This document shows, piece by piece, positions 1 through 7,766 of a stretch of 64,000 nt of DNA. The notes beneath the pieces are model-generated. The model saw only the letters and a list, made by a program, of their open reading frames with translations. It ran no database searches and was not told the origin of the DNA. The stretch's first letter is position 1, and each line of letters opens with the position of its first letter. Source of the stretch: Nodularia sp. LEGE 06071. GTDB taxonomy: Bacteria > Cyanobacteriota > Cyanobacteriia > Cyanobacteriales > Nostocaceae. The stretch is taken from the NCBI RefSeq assembly GCF_015207755.1, contig NZ_JADEWH010000013.1, forward strand, positions 62,001 to 126,000, in the 5' to 3' direction. Position numbers and translations under genes: made by a program.

Positions 1-1
1 C

Positions 2-253
2 GGGAATGTAGGGAAATGATGTGGGGCGGTAGGCTAATGAAGTTTCTACGACTTGCAAATCAGGAAAACTCAGCACTGCAACTGCTGCACGGCTAATAGT
101 GCCATTGGACTCAAAACCCATATCTACACCAGCTACGTATTGGACAGGTTGTTTGAGTTGATCTGAGCTAATTACCTGATATCGTAAACGTTCTTGGATA
201 GCGATCGCTTCTTCCACTGTCACAGGCCAAGGATGATGTTGATAAATCTTCAT
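2..253 (-). CDS. nfi: Endonuclease V (deoxyinosine 3'-endonuclease), N-terminal part
   Basis: Open reading frame on the minus strand starting at ATG 253 and running off the left edge, about 84 codons visible. The translation contains GVDMGFE, matching the GADVGFE segment of E. coli Nfi with its catalytic aspartate, followed by SRAAVAVLSFPDLQVVE and an SFPYIP segment like MPYIPG of the family. Endonuclease V cuts the second phosphodiester bond 3' of deoxyinosine during repair of deaminated adenine. The gene is divergent from the SPFH gene. The remaining catalytic residues and the C-terminus lie outside the window. Identification rests on family motifs read by eye. Confidence 0.85.
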   Translation of the reverse strand, partial: MKIYQHHPWPVTVEEAIAIQERLRYQVISSDQLKQPVQYVAGVDMGFESNGTISRAAVAVLSFPDLQVVETSLAYRPTSFPYIP

Positions 254-414
254 ATTTAAACTGGAAATTAAAAGTGTGCTTTTCCGAAATGTTGATTAGT
301 AACGGTGTATCTAAGATTTAAATGAATTTGCGAATTTTTGTAGCCTTTGAGAAAATTTCCGTTATTTATGGCTCAATAATTAGCAACCATAACCATTTAT
401 TTTCGGAGAAAAAT

Positions 415-1257
415 ATGCGTAGCGTTAGTAGTAATCTTGATCACAGATTTCAGTATGGATTTTATATCGCCGGAGGAATATTTATCTTATTTTTGGCAAT
501 GACCATCCGTCCTTTTGCCATTATAAATGCTGGTGAACGGGGTGTAATCATGAAGTTTGGCAAAGTTCAGGATCAAGTTTTAGGCGAAGGGCTACATCCA
601 ATTATGCCAATTGTCACATCAGTTAAAAGGCTCAATGTTCGCGTTCAACAAAATACTTTTAAATCTGATGCAGCTTCCAAAGACCTGCAAACAATCACGA
701 CAGAATTAGCTGTAAACTGGCATCTTGACCCGCTACAAGTAAATAAAATTTTTCAACAAGTGGGAGATGAGAAACTAATTATTGATGGCATTATTACTCC
801 GGCGGTTTCGGAAGTCCTGAAAGCAGCTACTGCTAAAAAAACAGCCGAAGAAGTCATTACGAAAAGAACAGAATTAAAGCAAGAAATGGATAATCATCTG
901 AAAACCCGTTTAGCATCTTACGGTATTATTATAGATGATGTTTCTTTAGTGAACTTCTCCTTTTCTCCAGAGTTTAGTAGAGCAATTGAATCGAAACAAA
1001 TAGCTGAACAAGAGGCTAAACAGGCGGAATTTATTGCTCAGAAAGCGACTCAAGAAGCCCAAGCAGATATCAACCGCGCTAAAGGTCAAGCCGAAGCACA
1101 AAGATTACAACGGCTAACTTTAACGCCAGATTTATTACAAAAGCAAGCCATAGAAAAATGGGATGGTCGTTTTCCCACAGTGATGAGTGGTAATGGTGCG
1201 TTGCCTTTAATCAACATTAATCCTAGTAGTTTAACAAGTGAAAATAAGAAACAGTAA
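415..1257 (+). CDS. Prohibitin-like SPFH/Band 7 membrane protein
   Basis: A protein of 280 aa. Start chosen at ATG 415 because GGAG lies at 405-408 with ideal spacing; the reading frame stays open further upstream but without a ribosome site. A single transmembrane segment (about residues 15-36) is followed by an SPFH domain (NAGERGVIMKFGKV onward) and an Ala/Glu/Gln-rich coiled coil (about 200-250), the order seen in prohibitins. Such proteins form large membrane-bound rings that scaffold proteases or lipid domains; the exact role in cyanobacteria is not settled. A second, different SPFH protein (paraslipin type) is encoded at 43641-44642. The gene appears monocistronic and divergent from nfi. 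Confidence 0.85.
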   Translation: MRSVSSNLDHRFQYGFYIAGGIFILFLAMTIRPFAIINAGERGVIMKFGKVQDQVLGEGLHPIMPIVTSVKRLNVRVQQNTFKSDAASKDLQTITTELAVNWHLDPLQVNKIFQQVGDEKLIIDGIITPAVSEVLKAATAKKTAEEVITKRTELKQEMDNHLKTRLASYGIIIDDVSLVNFSFSPEFSRAIESKQIAEQEAKQAEFIAQKATQEAQADINRAKGQAEAQRLQRLTLTPDLLQKQAIEKWDGRFPTVMSGNGALPLININPSSLTSENKKQ

Positions 1258-1414
1258 TTATGAACTCTTCTTTATAGCTTTGCGTCTTTGCGCCCTTCTC
1301 CCAAAGGGAGAGGCTAGCGCCAATGCGTGAGCTTTTTATATACTCATTTAGGTAGATGTCTCAGAGCAATTGTCCTTCGCTAAGATAAAAGGAGCAATTT
1401 CGCCGCAGCCAATC

Positions 1415-2368
1415 ATGATAAAAAAGCAAACACGGCGCAATTTTATAATTACCAGTGTTGCGGTAGCTGGTGGTATGACAGCAACTACTGCCTTTCCACA
1501 GGCTGCAAAACCAACAGCAACTATGCCAGAACGAGTCCTGGGAAGCACTGAAGTAAATTTACCTATTTTCGGGTTGGGAGGTGCAGGACAAACGCCGCTA
1601 TCCTGGTATGACAGAGAAGGTGATGCTGAAGCAATTATTCAAAAAGCGTTGGAACTGGGTATCCGCTACTTTGATACGGCTGCTAATTATGGTCCTAGTG
1701 AAGATTATTTAGGAAAAGTGCTGCCACCCCATCGTTCTGGGCTGTTTCTAGCCAGCAAGACTGATCAAAGAGACTACGATGGTGCATGGCGAGAATTGGA
1801 GCGATCGCTTAAACGTCTGAATACAGATTACCTTGATTTGTGGCAGTTGCATCATGTGTCTTTTGCCTCAGAACTCGACACTATCTTTAGTGCATCTGGT
1901 GCAATTACAGCTTTAGAAGAAGCTATACAGCAGAAACTTGTCCGCTTCGCAGGTATTACCGGACATCATGACCCAGAGATAATTGCCGAAGGACTGCGCC
2001 GCTATCCCTTTCACGCTACACTGATTCCTGTGAATGCCGCCGACCAACATCATCCACGTCCTTTTCTTCCGGTAGTTCTGCCGATAGCGCAAGCCAAAAA
2101 CGTGGGTGTAATTGCCATGAAAGTCCCGGCTTATGGTCGGTTGTTTAAACCCGGTGGTTTGGCAGGTATGCAGCAAGCTTTAGGATATACGATGTCTCAG
2201 CCTGGGGTTCATTGTTGCGTAATTGCGGCTGAAGACACAGCACAATTAGAGAATAATATCAAGATAGCTCGTGATTTTCAACCCCTGAGTCAACAAGAAT
2301 TAAATGCGATCGCTCAACGTACTGCTAATATCTGGGAAGATAGTACATTCTTCCGGGCTTGGACTTAA
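1415..2368 (+). CDS. Aldo/keto reductase with predicted Tat signal
   Basis: A protein of 317 aa of the NAD(P)H-dependent aldo/keto reductase superfamily. The catalytic tetrad is visible: D87 and Y92 in YFDTAANYG, K115 in LASKTD and H146 in QLHH. Start placed at ATG 1415 because this gives an N-terminus MIKKQTRRNF plus a hydrophobic stretch, a twin-arginine (Tat) signal; a TTG start at 1370 would bury it. Export of an aldo/keto reductase would be unusual because NADPH is cytoplasmic, so the signal may be vestigial or act as an anchor. The substrate cannot be deduced. The 3' end lies 2 bp from the end of the convergent methyltransferase gene, leaving no room for a terminator. Confidence 0.85.
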   Translation: MIKKQTRRNFIITSVAVAGGMTATTAFPQAAKPTATMPERVLGSTEVNLPIFGLGGAGQTPLSWYDREGDAEAIIQKALELGIRYFDTAANYGPSEDYLGKVLPPHRSGLFLASKTDQRDYDGAWRELERSLKRLNTDYLDLWQLHHVSFASELDTIFSASGAITALEEAIQQKLVRFAGITGHHDPEIIAEGLRRYPFHATLIPVNAADQHHPRPFLPVVLPIAQAKNVGVIAMKVPAYGRLFKPGGLAGMQQALGYTMSQPGVHCCVIAAEDTAQLENNIKIARDFQPLSQQELNAIAQRTANIWEDSTFFRAWT

Positions 2369-2370
2369 TT

Positions 2371-3744
2371 TTATTCGCAATTTGGATAATTTTGTACATC
2401 TGCTGTAAAAACTTGATCAGCAGGAAGCAATTTATTGATATTTAATTTTCTGACTCTAGGCTCTATAGTATGCGGATTCACTTGGAAGTATTTAGCGGCT
2501 TGCGTCATCCCAAAACTTAGTAAAACATCATCTCCTAAATGTTTGATAGTTGTGGGTTGATCTAAGTTTATATCTAAACATTTAATAATTTCTAAGGCGA
2601 CGGCTTTAGCTAATAAAGGAGGAACAGAATTTCCTATTTGTCGAAATCCATGCCATTTTGTAACATGGAACCTAAACCAATCTGGATAAGAATGTAAACG
2701 CGCCGCTTCACGCACAGTAATACATCTGGGTATCAACGGATGAATTGGTCTAGGGGAAGTAAAAGCTCCTCGATTACTAGGAGTTCCGGCTCTGAGAGTA
2801 TTACAAATTCCGTCCGGGTCAAGTTTATGGAAGCGACTAATTCTTTCCGTTTTACCATAAGCTGTAGCTGCAAATCTGGTAATAGATTCTAAATTATGCT
2901 TTGTTCTTAAACTTGAGGTCAGGATTCTAGAGTCATACTGACGTTGATATGAATAGTCATTATCTGTAGAACTCAGCCCACGAAGTAGCCGACCATAATC
3001 ACTGGGCTTACCAAAATCTGCAACTACCCAATCACGTTGATATAATTTCCGATATTTTTCTATTTTGGGCAAGTCTTGAAGTGCATCCCAAACCGTAGGA
3101 GTTAAAGTCAATTCTGTAGCTCTTGTACTGAGGGTAGCCGAAGCAAGTGGGGATTTATTTTGTTTAGCAGGTTTAGTAATTATATCTGGGTAATTTGGTA
3201 ATTCTAAGCCTTGACGGCAACCCAAAATAAATAATCTTTCCCGATTTTGTGGTACTCCAAAATGAGCAGCATTTAAAATTTGGTATTTTTGCCGGACTTG
3301 GTAACCATTGCTGGCAAATTTATTAATTATTTCTGCAATAAATTCTTGATGTTTTCCGGAAACCATTCCTTTAACATTTTCAATAACAAAAAATTTGGGC
3401 TGTAGTTCTAATACTAATCGAATATAATGAAATACCAGAAAATTTCTAGGGTCGTCAAAAGAACGTTTACCTATTAATGAAAAGCCTTGACATGGGGGAC
3501 CACCAAACACGACATCAATTTCGCGATCGCCAATCGATGATTTTTGTCTAATTTCTTGACTGGTAATTTCTTCAACAGGCTGGCACAAAACGCTCCAAAA
3601 AGGAAAATTAAACTCGTGCGTTGCACAGTGGATGGGGTCTATTTCTACAGATGCAAGTACATCAAAACCTGCTTGTTCAAAGCCCAGGCTCATCCCACCA
3701 GCACCAGCAAATAAATCGACAGCGATAGGTCGTTGTTTTCTCAT
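2371..3744 (-). CDS. DNA (cytosine-5-)-methyltransferase, solitary
   Basis: A protein of 457 aa with the ordered motifs of m5C methyltransferases: motif I DLFAGAGG (10-17, AdoMet binding), motif IV GGPPCQGFS with catalytic C85, motif VI ENVKG (about 122-126), motif VIII QNRERLFILG (about 166-175) and motif X RQIGNSVPP near residue 368. The target-recognition region lies between VIII and X. After motif X there is an extra C-terminal tail of about 70 residues; TQAAKYFQVNPHTIEPRV there reads like a helix-turn-helix. No restriction endonuclease gene is adjacent, so it looks like an orphan enzyme. It lies 34 bp downstream of lpxB on the same strand. Specificity cannot be read from sequence; cyanobacterial enzymes of this class include M.Ssp6803I, which methylates CGATCG in HIP1. 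Confidence 0.9.
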   Translation of the reverse strand: MRKQRPIAVDLFAGAGGMSLGFEQAGFDVLASVEIDPIHCATHEFNFPFWSVLCQPVEEITSQEIRQKSSIGDREIDVVFGGPPCQGFSLIGKRSFDDPRNFLVFHYIRLVLELQPKFFVIENVKGMVSGKHQEFIAEIINKFASNGYQVRQKYQILNAAHFGVPQNRERLFILGCRQGLELPNYPDIITKPAKQNKSPLASATLSTRATELTLTPTVWDALQDLPKIEKYRKLYQRDWVVADFGKPSDYGRLLRGLSSTDNDYSYQRQYDSRILTSSLRTKHNLESITRFAATAYGKTERISRFHKLDPDGICNTLRAGTPSNRGAFTSPRPIHPLIPRCITVREAARLHSYPDWFRFHVTKWHGFRQIGNSVPPLLAKAVALEIIKCLDINLDQPTTIKHLGDDVLLSFGMTQAAKYFQVNPHTIEPRVRKLNINKLLPADQVFTADVQNYPNCE

Positions 3745-3778
3745 CTACCTGACCACCTTTTCAATTCCTCCCTACTCC

Positions 3779-4948
3779 CTACTCCCCAACACCCGGTAGC
3801 ATTTGCAAAATTTCTTGAGCCACGCGATCGCATACCCCTAGTTCTCCCAAAAGCTGCCGCATTTCGGCATAATCAGCCATAGTTTGCGCTCGAACCTCAG
3901 AATTTAGCAGTAATTCCATCGATGCTTGCACAATATTCTCTGCTGTAGCTTGCTCTTGTAATAACTCCGGTATAATTGCCCTCATTACCACTAAATTAGG
4001 TGGCGAAGCAAAAACTATAGACCCTTTCAGAATTTTTCGCGCAATCCAAACAGTAATAGGATTGAGGCGATAAACTACAACTTGCGGCACATTTAATAAA
4101 GCCAGTTCCAGATTGACCGTACCAGATTTACTGATAGCAAAATCAGCTGCGGCAAATACTTCTTTTTGTTGACCAGATAAAACTGTCGCCCGCAAACCAT
4201 AACTTTGAATTGCGGCTTCGATTGGCTCTCTGTAAACTTCTAACGACAGGGGAATCCAAAAATGAACTTCTGGTAATTTAGCTTGAATAGTTTGAGCAGC
4301 TGCAAAAATGACTGGTAAAAGATATTTTAGCTCTTGACGGCGAGAAGCGGGAAGCAGTGCGATCGCCTTTTGTTCTGGTGGAATTTGCAATTGAGCGCGG
4401 GCGACTGAGCGACTGGGTGCGTCTTGCATCCGGTCAACAAGGGGATGACCAACCCAGCTAACTTCTGCGCCGTTCTCGCGAAAATAACGGGCTTCTTCGG
4501 GGAAGATAGCCAAGAGTTTATCTGTAAAACCGACAATTCGGGATGTATTACGCAAACCCATTGACCAAGCCCATTCTTGGGGAGCGATGTAATAAACCAC
4601 TGGGACTTGTGGCAGATGCTTTTGCATATAAGTGCCAATACCCAAGTTTGGCCCCATATAATCAATTAGTACCACTAAGTCAGGGGGATTGTCTTTGAGA
4701 AAAGCGATCGCTCGTCGTTGTACCTGAATAGTCGGGAAAATATAAGGCAGAGATTCTATCAAACCCATCGAGCCAATACCACTAGTTTTACCCAAAATAG
4801 TGGCTCCAGCTGCTGCCATTTTTTCTCCCCCCAGCGCCACAATTTCTAATTGCAAACCAGCCGCAGCAGCTTGACGCTGGATAGCTGTAATTAGCAATGA
4901 ACCTTGCAAATCGCCAGATACCTCGCCAGTGCTGATAAATATCCGCAT
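3779..4948 (-). CDS. lpxB: Lipid-A-disaccharide synthase LpxB
   Basis: A protein of 389 aa, normal for LpxB, a GT19 glycosyltransferase. It condenses UDP-2,3-diacylglucosamine with lipid X to form the lipid A disaccharide at the inner face of the cytoplasmic membrane. The N-terminal STGEVSGDLQG is the family signature, and the C-terminal half carries KSGTVNLELAL, typical of the nucleotide-sugar binding region. It is the last of the lpxC-fabZ-lpxA-lpxB series on the minus strand, 88 bp after lpxA. ATG 4948 is the only sensible start because the conserved N-terminus begins at residue 1. Confidence 0.95.
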   Translation of the reverse strand: MRIFISTGEVSGDLQGSLLITAIQRQAAAAGLQLEIVALGGEKMAAAGATILGKTSGIGSMGLIESLPYIFPTIQVQRRAIAFLKDNPPDLVVLIDYMGPNLGIGTYMQKHLPQVPVVYYIAPQEWAWSMGLRNTSRIVGFTDKLLAIFPEEARYFRENGAEVSWVGHPLVDRMQDAPSRSVARAQLQIPPEQKAIALLPASRRQELKYLLPVIFAAAQTIQAKLPEVHFWIPLSLEVYREPIEAAIQSYGLRATVLSGQQKEVFAAADFAISKSGTVNLELALLNVPQVVVYRLNPITVWIARKILKGSIVFASPPNLVVMRAIIPELLQEQATAENIVQASMELLLNSEVRAQTMADYAEMRQLLGELGVCDRVAQEILQMLPGVGE

Positions 4949-5036
4949 TTTATAATTACTAAAAATTAAAATTTAATTCATTAAAAGTTAGCGCTCAAGC
5001 TTTTGTAGAGACGCGATTTACCGCGTCTTTACTAAT

Positions 5037-5855
5037 CTAGGACTCATCACTCCCGCCTGGTTTTTTCCTTCCTGGAATCAAGCCACGTCTTCCTGGCATT
5101 TGAGAAAGTAGCAAAAAACGACGCAGGTATTGCAATTGTTCCGTTTCTCCCAGCTGTTCGAGCTGTTCCAAAGCCTCCTTAAAACTTAAGCCAGATCGAT
5201 AGAGAATCCGAAACGCTTTTTTGAGAACTTGCAAGTCGGTTGAGTTCATCCCAGAACGTTTGAGGCCCACTAAATTCAGGGTTCTGACCCGTGCTGGATT
5301 TCCCTCCACCAACATATAAGGAGGCACATCCCGGTCAATACGTGCCATACCCCCGACCATTGCGTGTTGACCAATGCGGACAAATTGATGCACACCTAAA
5401 ACTCCACCCAGGCGGGCGCGTGACTCTATGTGGACATGACCTGCCAAAGCGACTGAGTTAGGAATAATTACGTTGTCTTCAATTATGCAGTTATGAGCTA
5501 CGTGGACATAAGCCATTAAAAGGTTATTGTTGCCAATCACCGTAGCTTCACCAGCACCAGTAGCGCGGTTAATCGTGACATACTCACGAATCAAGTTATT
5601 GTCACCAATTTTGACCCAAGTCGGTTCTCCCACAAACTTTAGATCCTGGGGTTCCATACCGATAGCTGCGCCTGGAAAAATTTGATTTCGCGCCCCAATC
5701 TCACAAGGACCTTCTAGCACTACATGAGCGCCAATAATTGTTTCCAGACCGACTTTGACATGAGCTCCAATCACAGCATAGGCACCGACTTGTACTGTAG
5801 GGTGGAGTTCCGATTTAGGATGAATTACAGCAGTTGGATGAATAAGCGTCTTCAA
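5037..5855 (-). CDS. lpxA: UDP-N-acetylglucosamine O-acyltransferase LpxA
   Basis: A protein of 272 aa made mostly of left-handed beta-helix hexapeptide repeats (for example VGAYAVIGAHVKVG and IIEDNVIIPNS), followed by a C-terminal helical domain. HVAHNC holds the catalytic histidine of the LpxA family. It performs the first committed step of lipid A synthesis, transferring a 3-hydroxyacyl chain from ACP to UDP-GlcNAc. In this cluster it follows fabZ, which supplies related hydroxyacyl-ACP chemistry. The gap to fabZ is 217 bp, longer than elsewhere in the cluster, so a separate promoter is possible. Confidence 0.95.
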   Translation of the reverse strand: MKTLIHPTAVIHPKSELHPTVQVGAYAVIGAHVKVGLETIIGAHVVLEGPCEIGARNQIFPGAAIGMEPQDLKFVGEPTWVKIGDNNLIREYVTINRATGAGEATVIGNNNLLMAYVHVAHNCIIEDNVIIPNSVALAGHVHIESRARLGGVLGVHQFVRIGQHAMVGGMARIDRDVPPYMLVEGNPARVRTLNLVGLKRSGMNSTDLQVLKKAFRILYRSGLSFKEALEQLEQLGETEQLQYLRRFLLLSQMPGRRGLIPGRKKPGGSDES

Positions 5856-6072
5856 GGGTGAATCTCCAGAACTTTTTTAAGTGTAGAGACGCGATAAATC
5901 GTGTCTGTACGATCAGTGGCCGAAAGTGTCGAGTCAAGCAAGTTATGTGTAAGGGCGACGAAAATCTAGAAATTATAAAATGCTGTTGTGGATAGTTTTT
6001 TATTGCTATTCTTAATTTAGGTGTAAGTTCAAAGTAAATCACGGCTTTACCCACCAACACCACAGCAAATTA

Positions 6073-6582
6073 TTAGTTAATCAGAGAAAACATTAATTCG
6101 CCTTCAGCAGCGAGTTGACCGTCAACCTCAGCACGGGCTTGCATTTTACTGAAACGACGTTGTTTTATCCACAACAGTTCCACTGTCATCACTAGCTGAT
6201 CTCCTGGAACTACTTGGCGGCGGAAGCGCACTTTATCGATACCAGCAAAAACGAATAGTCCATTTCCCAACTCAGAGTGTTGCTTGAGAACAATACCCCC
6301 AACCTGTGCCATAGCCTCCACAATTAGCACTCCTGGCATCAGTGGCTGTTCTGGGAAATGTCCTTGAAACTGGGGTTCGTTGACAGAGACGTTTTTAACG
6401 CCTACAGCCAATTTTCCTGGCACATAGTCAATTATTTTATCTACAAGTAAAAATGGGTATCGGTGGGGGAGCAATTTATGAATTTCTTCAGAGGAAAATG
6501 TGGTTTTAATTTCAGTAATCTGTTCGGCGGTAGATGTAGGTACAGTAGTATCGGGACTATTCACTTCAGTGACGATTGCCAT
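6073..6582 (-). CDS. fabZ: 3-hydroxyacyl-ACP dehydratase FabZ
   Basis: A protein of 169 aa with a hot-dog fold. The catalytic pair is visible as the histidine of [12 protein letters not shown]-like text and [20 protein letters not shown] with its glutamate. It dehydrates 3-hydroxyacyl-ACP in fatty-acid elongation and competes with LpxA for the same hydroxyacyl-ACP pool, which explains its conserved place beside lpxA and lpxC. A stretch of about 28 residues precedes the core and looks unstructured. It lies 69 bp downstream of lpxC on the same strand. Confidence 0.95.
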   Translation of the reverse strand: MAIVTEVNSPDTTVPTSTAEQITEIKTTFSSEEIHKLLPHRYPFLLVDKIIDYVPGKLAVGVKNVSVNEPQFQGHFPEQPLMPGVLIVEAMAQVGGIVLKQHSELGNGLFVFAGIDKVRFRRQVVPGDQLVMTVELLWIKQRRFSKMQARAEVDGQLAAEGELMFSLIN

Positions 6583-6651
6583 TAGCGGTATGTTGATTTT
6601 TAATTGATAAATGAAGTAGGCAGGGATGAAAACCTGTCAAGAATTGAGATT

Positions 6652-7485
6652 TTAGACTTTAGCCTGCAATTCTAAAATTTTCCGAGCCAGTTGAATGTGT
6701 AAATTATGGCTGGCTTTATACGCTAAAAAATGAGCTTGCGGAAAAGTTCCCAATAAACTCAAATCTCCTACTAAATCTAATATTTTATGACGAACTGGTT
6801 CATTTTCAAATCTTAGTGGTGGATTTAGCCAACCTTCAGATCCACAAACCAAGGCATTATCCAAGTTACCACCTTTAATTAACCCGGTTTTTTGTAAGTG
6901 TTCGATTTGGTGCAGTAAACCAAAAGTCCGAGCCGGGGCAATTTCTTCCGCAAAACTGGCACTCAGTGACCAACTATGCCATTGGTTACCAATAGCCGAT
7001 AGCTCAAAATCAATTTCGTAACTAAAACGGGTTTTTGATGCGGGGAGGGCGCAAGCAAAAGCATCATTTTCATAAATCCATATCGGCTCTTTGACAACCA
7101 AAGGAACTGGGTTGTTCATTGCTTGTGATAAGCAGCCAACTTGAGCAATACTCTCCGTCCAAATCTTTGCGGAACCGTCTAATAGTGGTACTTCTGAGCC
7201 ATCAATTTCAATTCGGGCGTTATCCACCCCCATACCCACAAGTGCTGCTAATAGATGCTCTACTGTGCGAATGCAGGCTTCACCCTCACCTAATTGAGTA
7301 GAGAGCAGAGTTTGATTTACGGCGGACACTTGGGCGGGAATGATTGGTAAATCTGGCAAATCCACCCGCACAAAGTAGCGCCCAGTATCTGGTTCAGAGG
7401 GTAATATCCGGACATTGGTAATCACACCACTATGCAGTCCCACTCCAGTTTGGGTGATTTCCCCTGCTATGGTGTGCTGTGGCAT
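6652..7485 (-). CDS. lpxC: UDP-3-O-acyl-N-acetylglucosamine deacetylase LpxC
   Basis: A protein of 277 aa. ATG 7485 ([20 protein letters not shown]) is preferred over a TTG two codons upstream; no clear ribosome site is seen for either. The zinc-enzyme motifs are present: TVEHLLAAL with a zinc histidine, [11 protein letters not shown], and [11 protein letters not shown] carrying the second histidine and the aspartate ligand. LpxC catalyses the committed deacetylation step of lipid A synthesis. It lies 281 bp downstream of bamA on the same strand, with an STRR-rich spacer between them. Confidence 0.95.
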   Translation of the reverse strand: MPQHTIAGEITQTGVGLHSGVITNVRILPSEPDTGRYFVRVDLPDLPIIPAQVSAVNQTLLSTQLGEGEACIRTVEHLLAALVGMGVDNARIEIDGSEVPLLDGSAKIWTESIAQVGCLSQAMNNPVPLVVKEPIWIYENDAFACALPASKTRFSYEIDFELSAIGNQWHSWSLSASFAEEIAPARTFGLLHQIEHLQKTGLIKGGNLDNALVCGSEGWLNPPLRFENEPVRHKILDLVGDLSLLGTFPQAHFLAYKASHNLHIQLARKILELQAKV

Positions 7486-7642
7486 GAGCAAAAAATTAAT
7501 ATATTTTGATTTGTATGATTCATTTGAAGTTTCGCCAAAGACCCTGACTGATCTGCAAAATACAACTGCTTCTTTTGCCTTTATGGAAACAGTATTCAGG
7601 CAAATGTGACAATTAGCAAGTACCTAGCACCGCAGGGCGTTC

Positions 7643-7763
7643 GTCAAAAGTCAAAAGTTTACCCTGAGCGACTCGTACTGAGCGGAGCCGAGGTAAGTCG
7701 AGGGGTCAAAAGTCAAAAGTTCAGTCACAAATGACTGATGACCAATGACCAATGACCAATGAC
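7643..7763. repeat. GTCAAAA and CCAATGA heptamer arrays between bamA and lpxC
   Basis: GTCAAAA pairs at 7643-7658 and 7705-7720, then three CCAATGA units at 7742-7763. They fill most of the bamA-lpxC spacer. Confidence 0.9.
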
Positions 7764-7766
7764 TAT

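Noticed and set aside
2371-4948. Restriction-modification system around the methyltransferase
   Set aside because: Neighbours are lpxB and an aldo/keto reductase; no endonuclease-like gene is adjacent.
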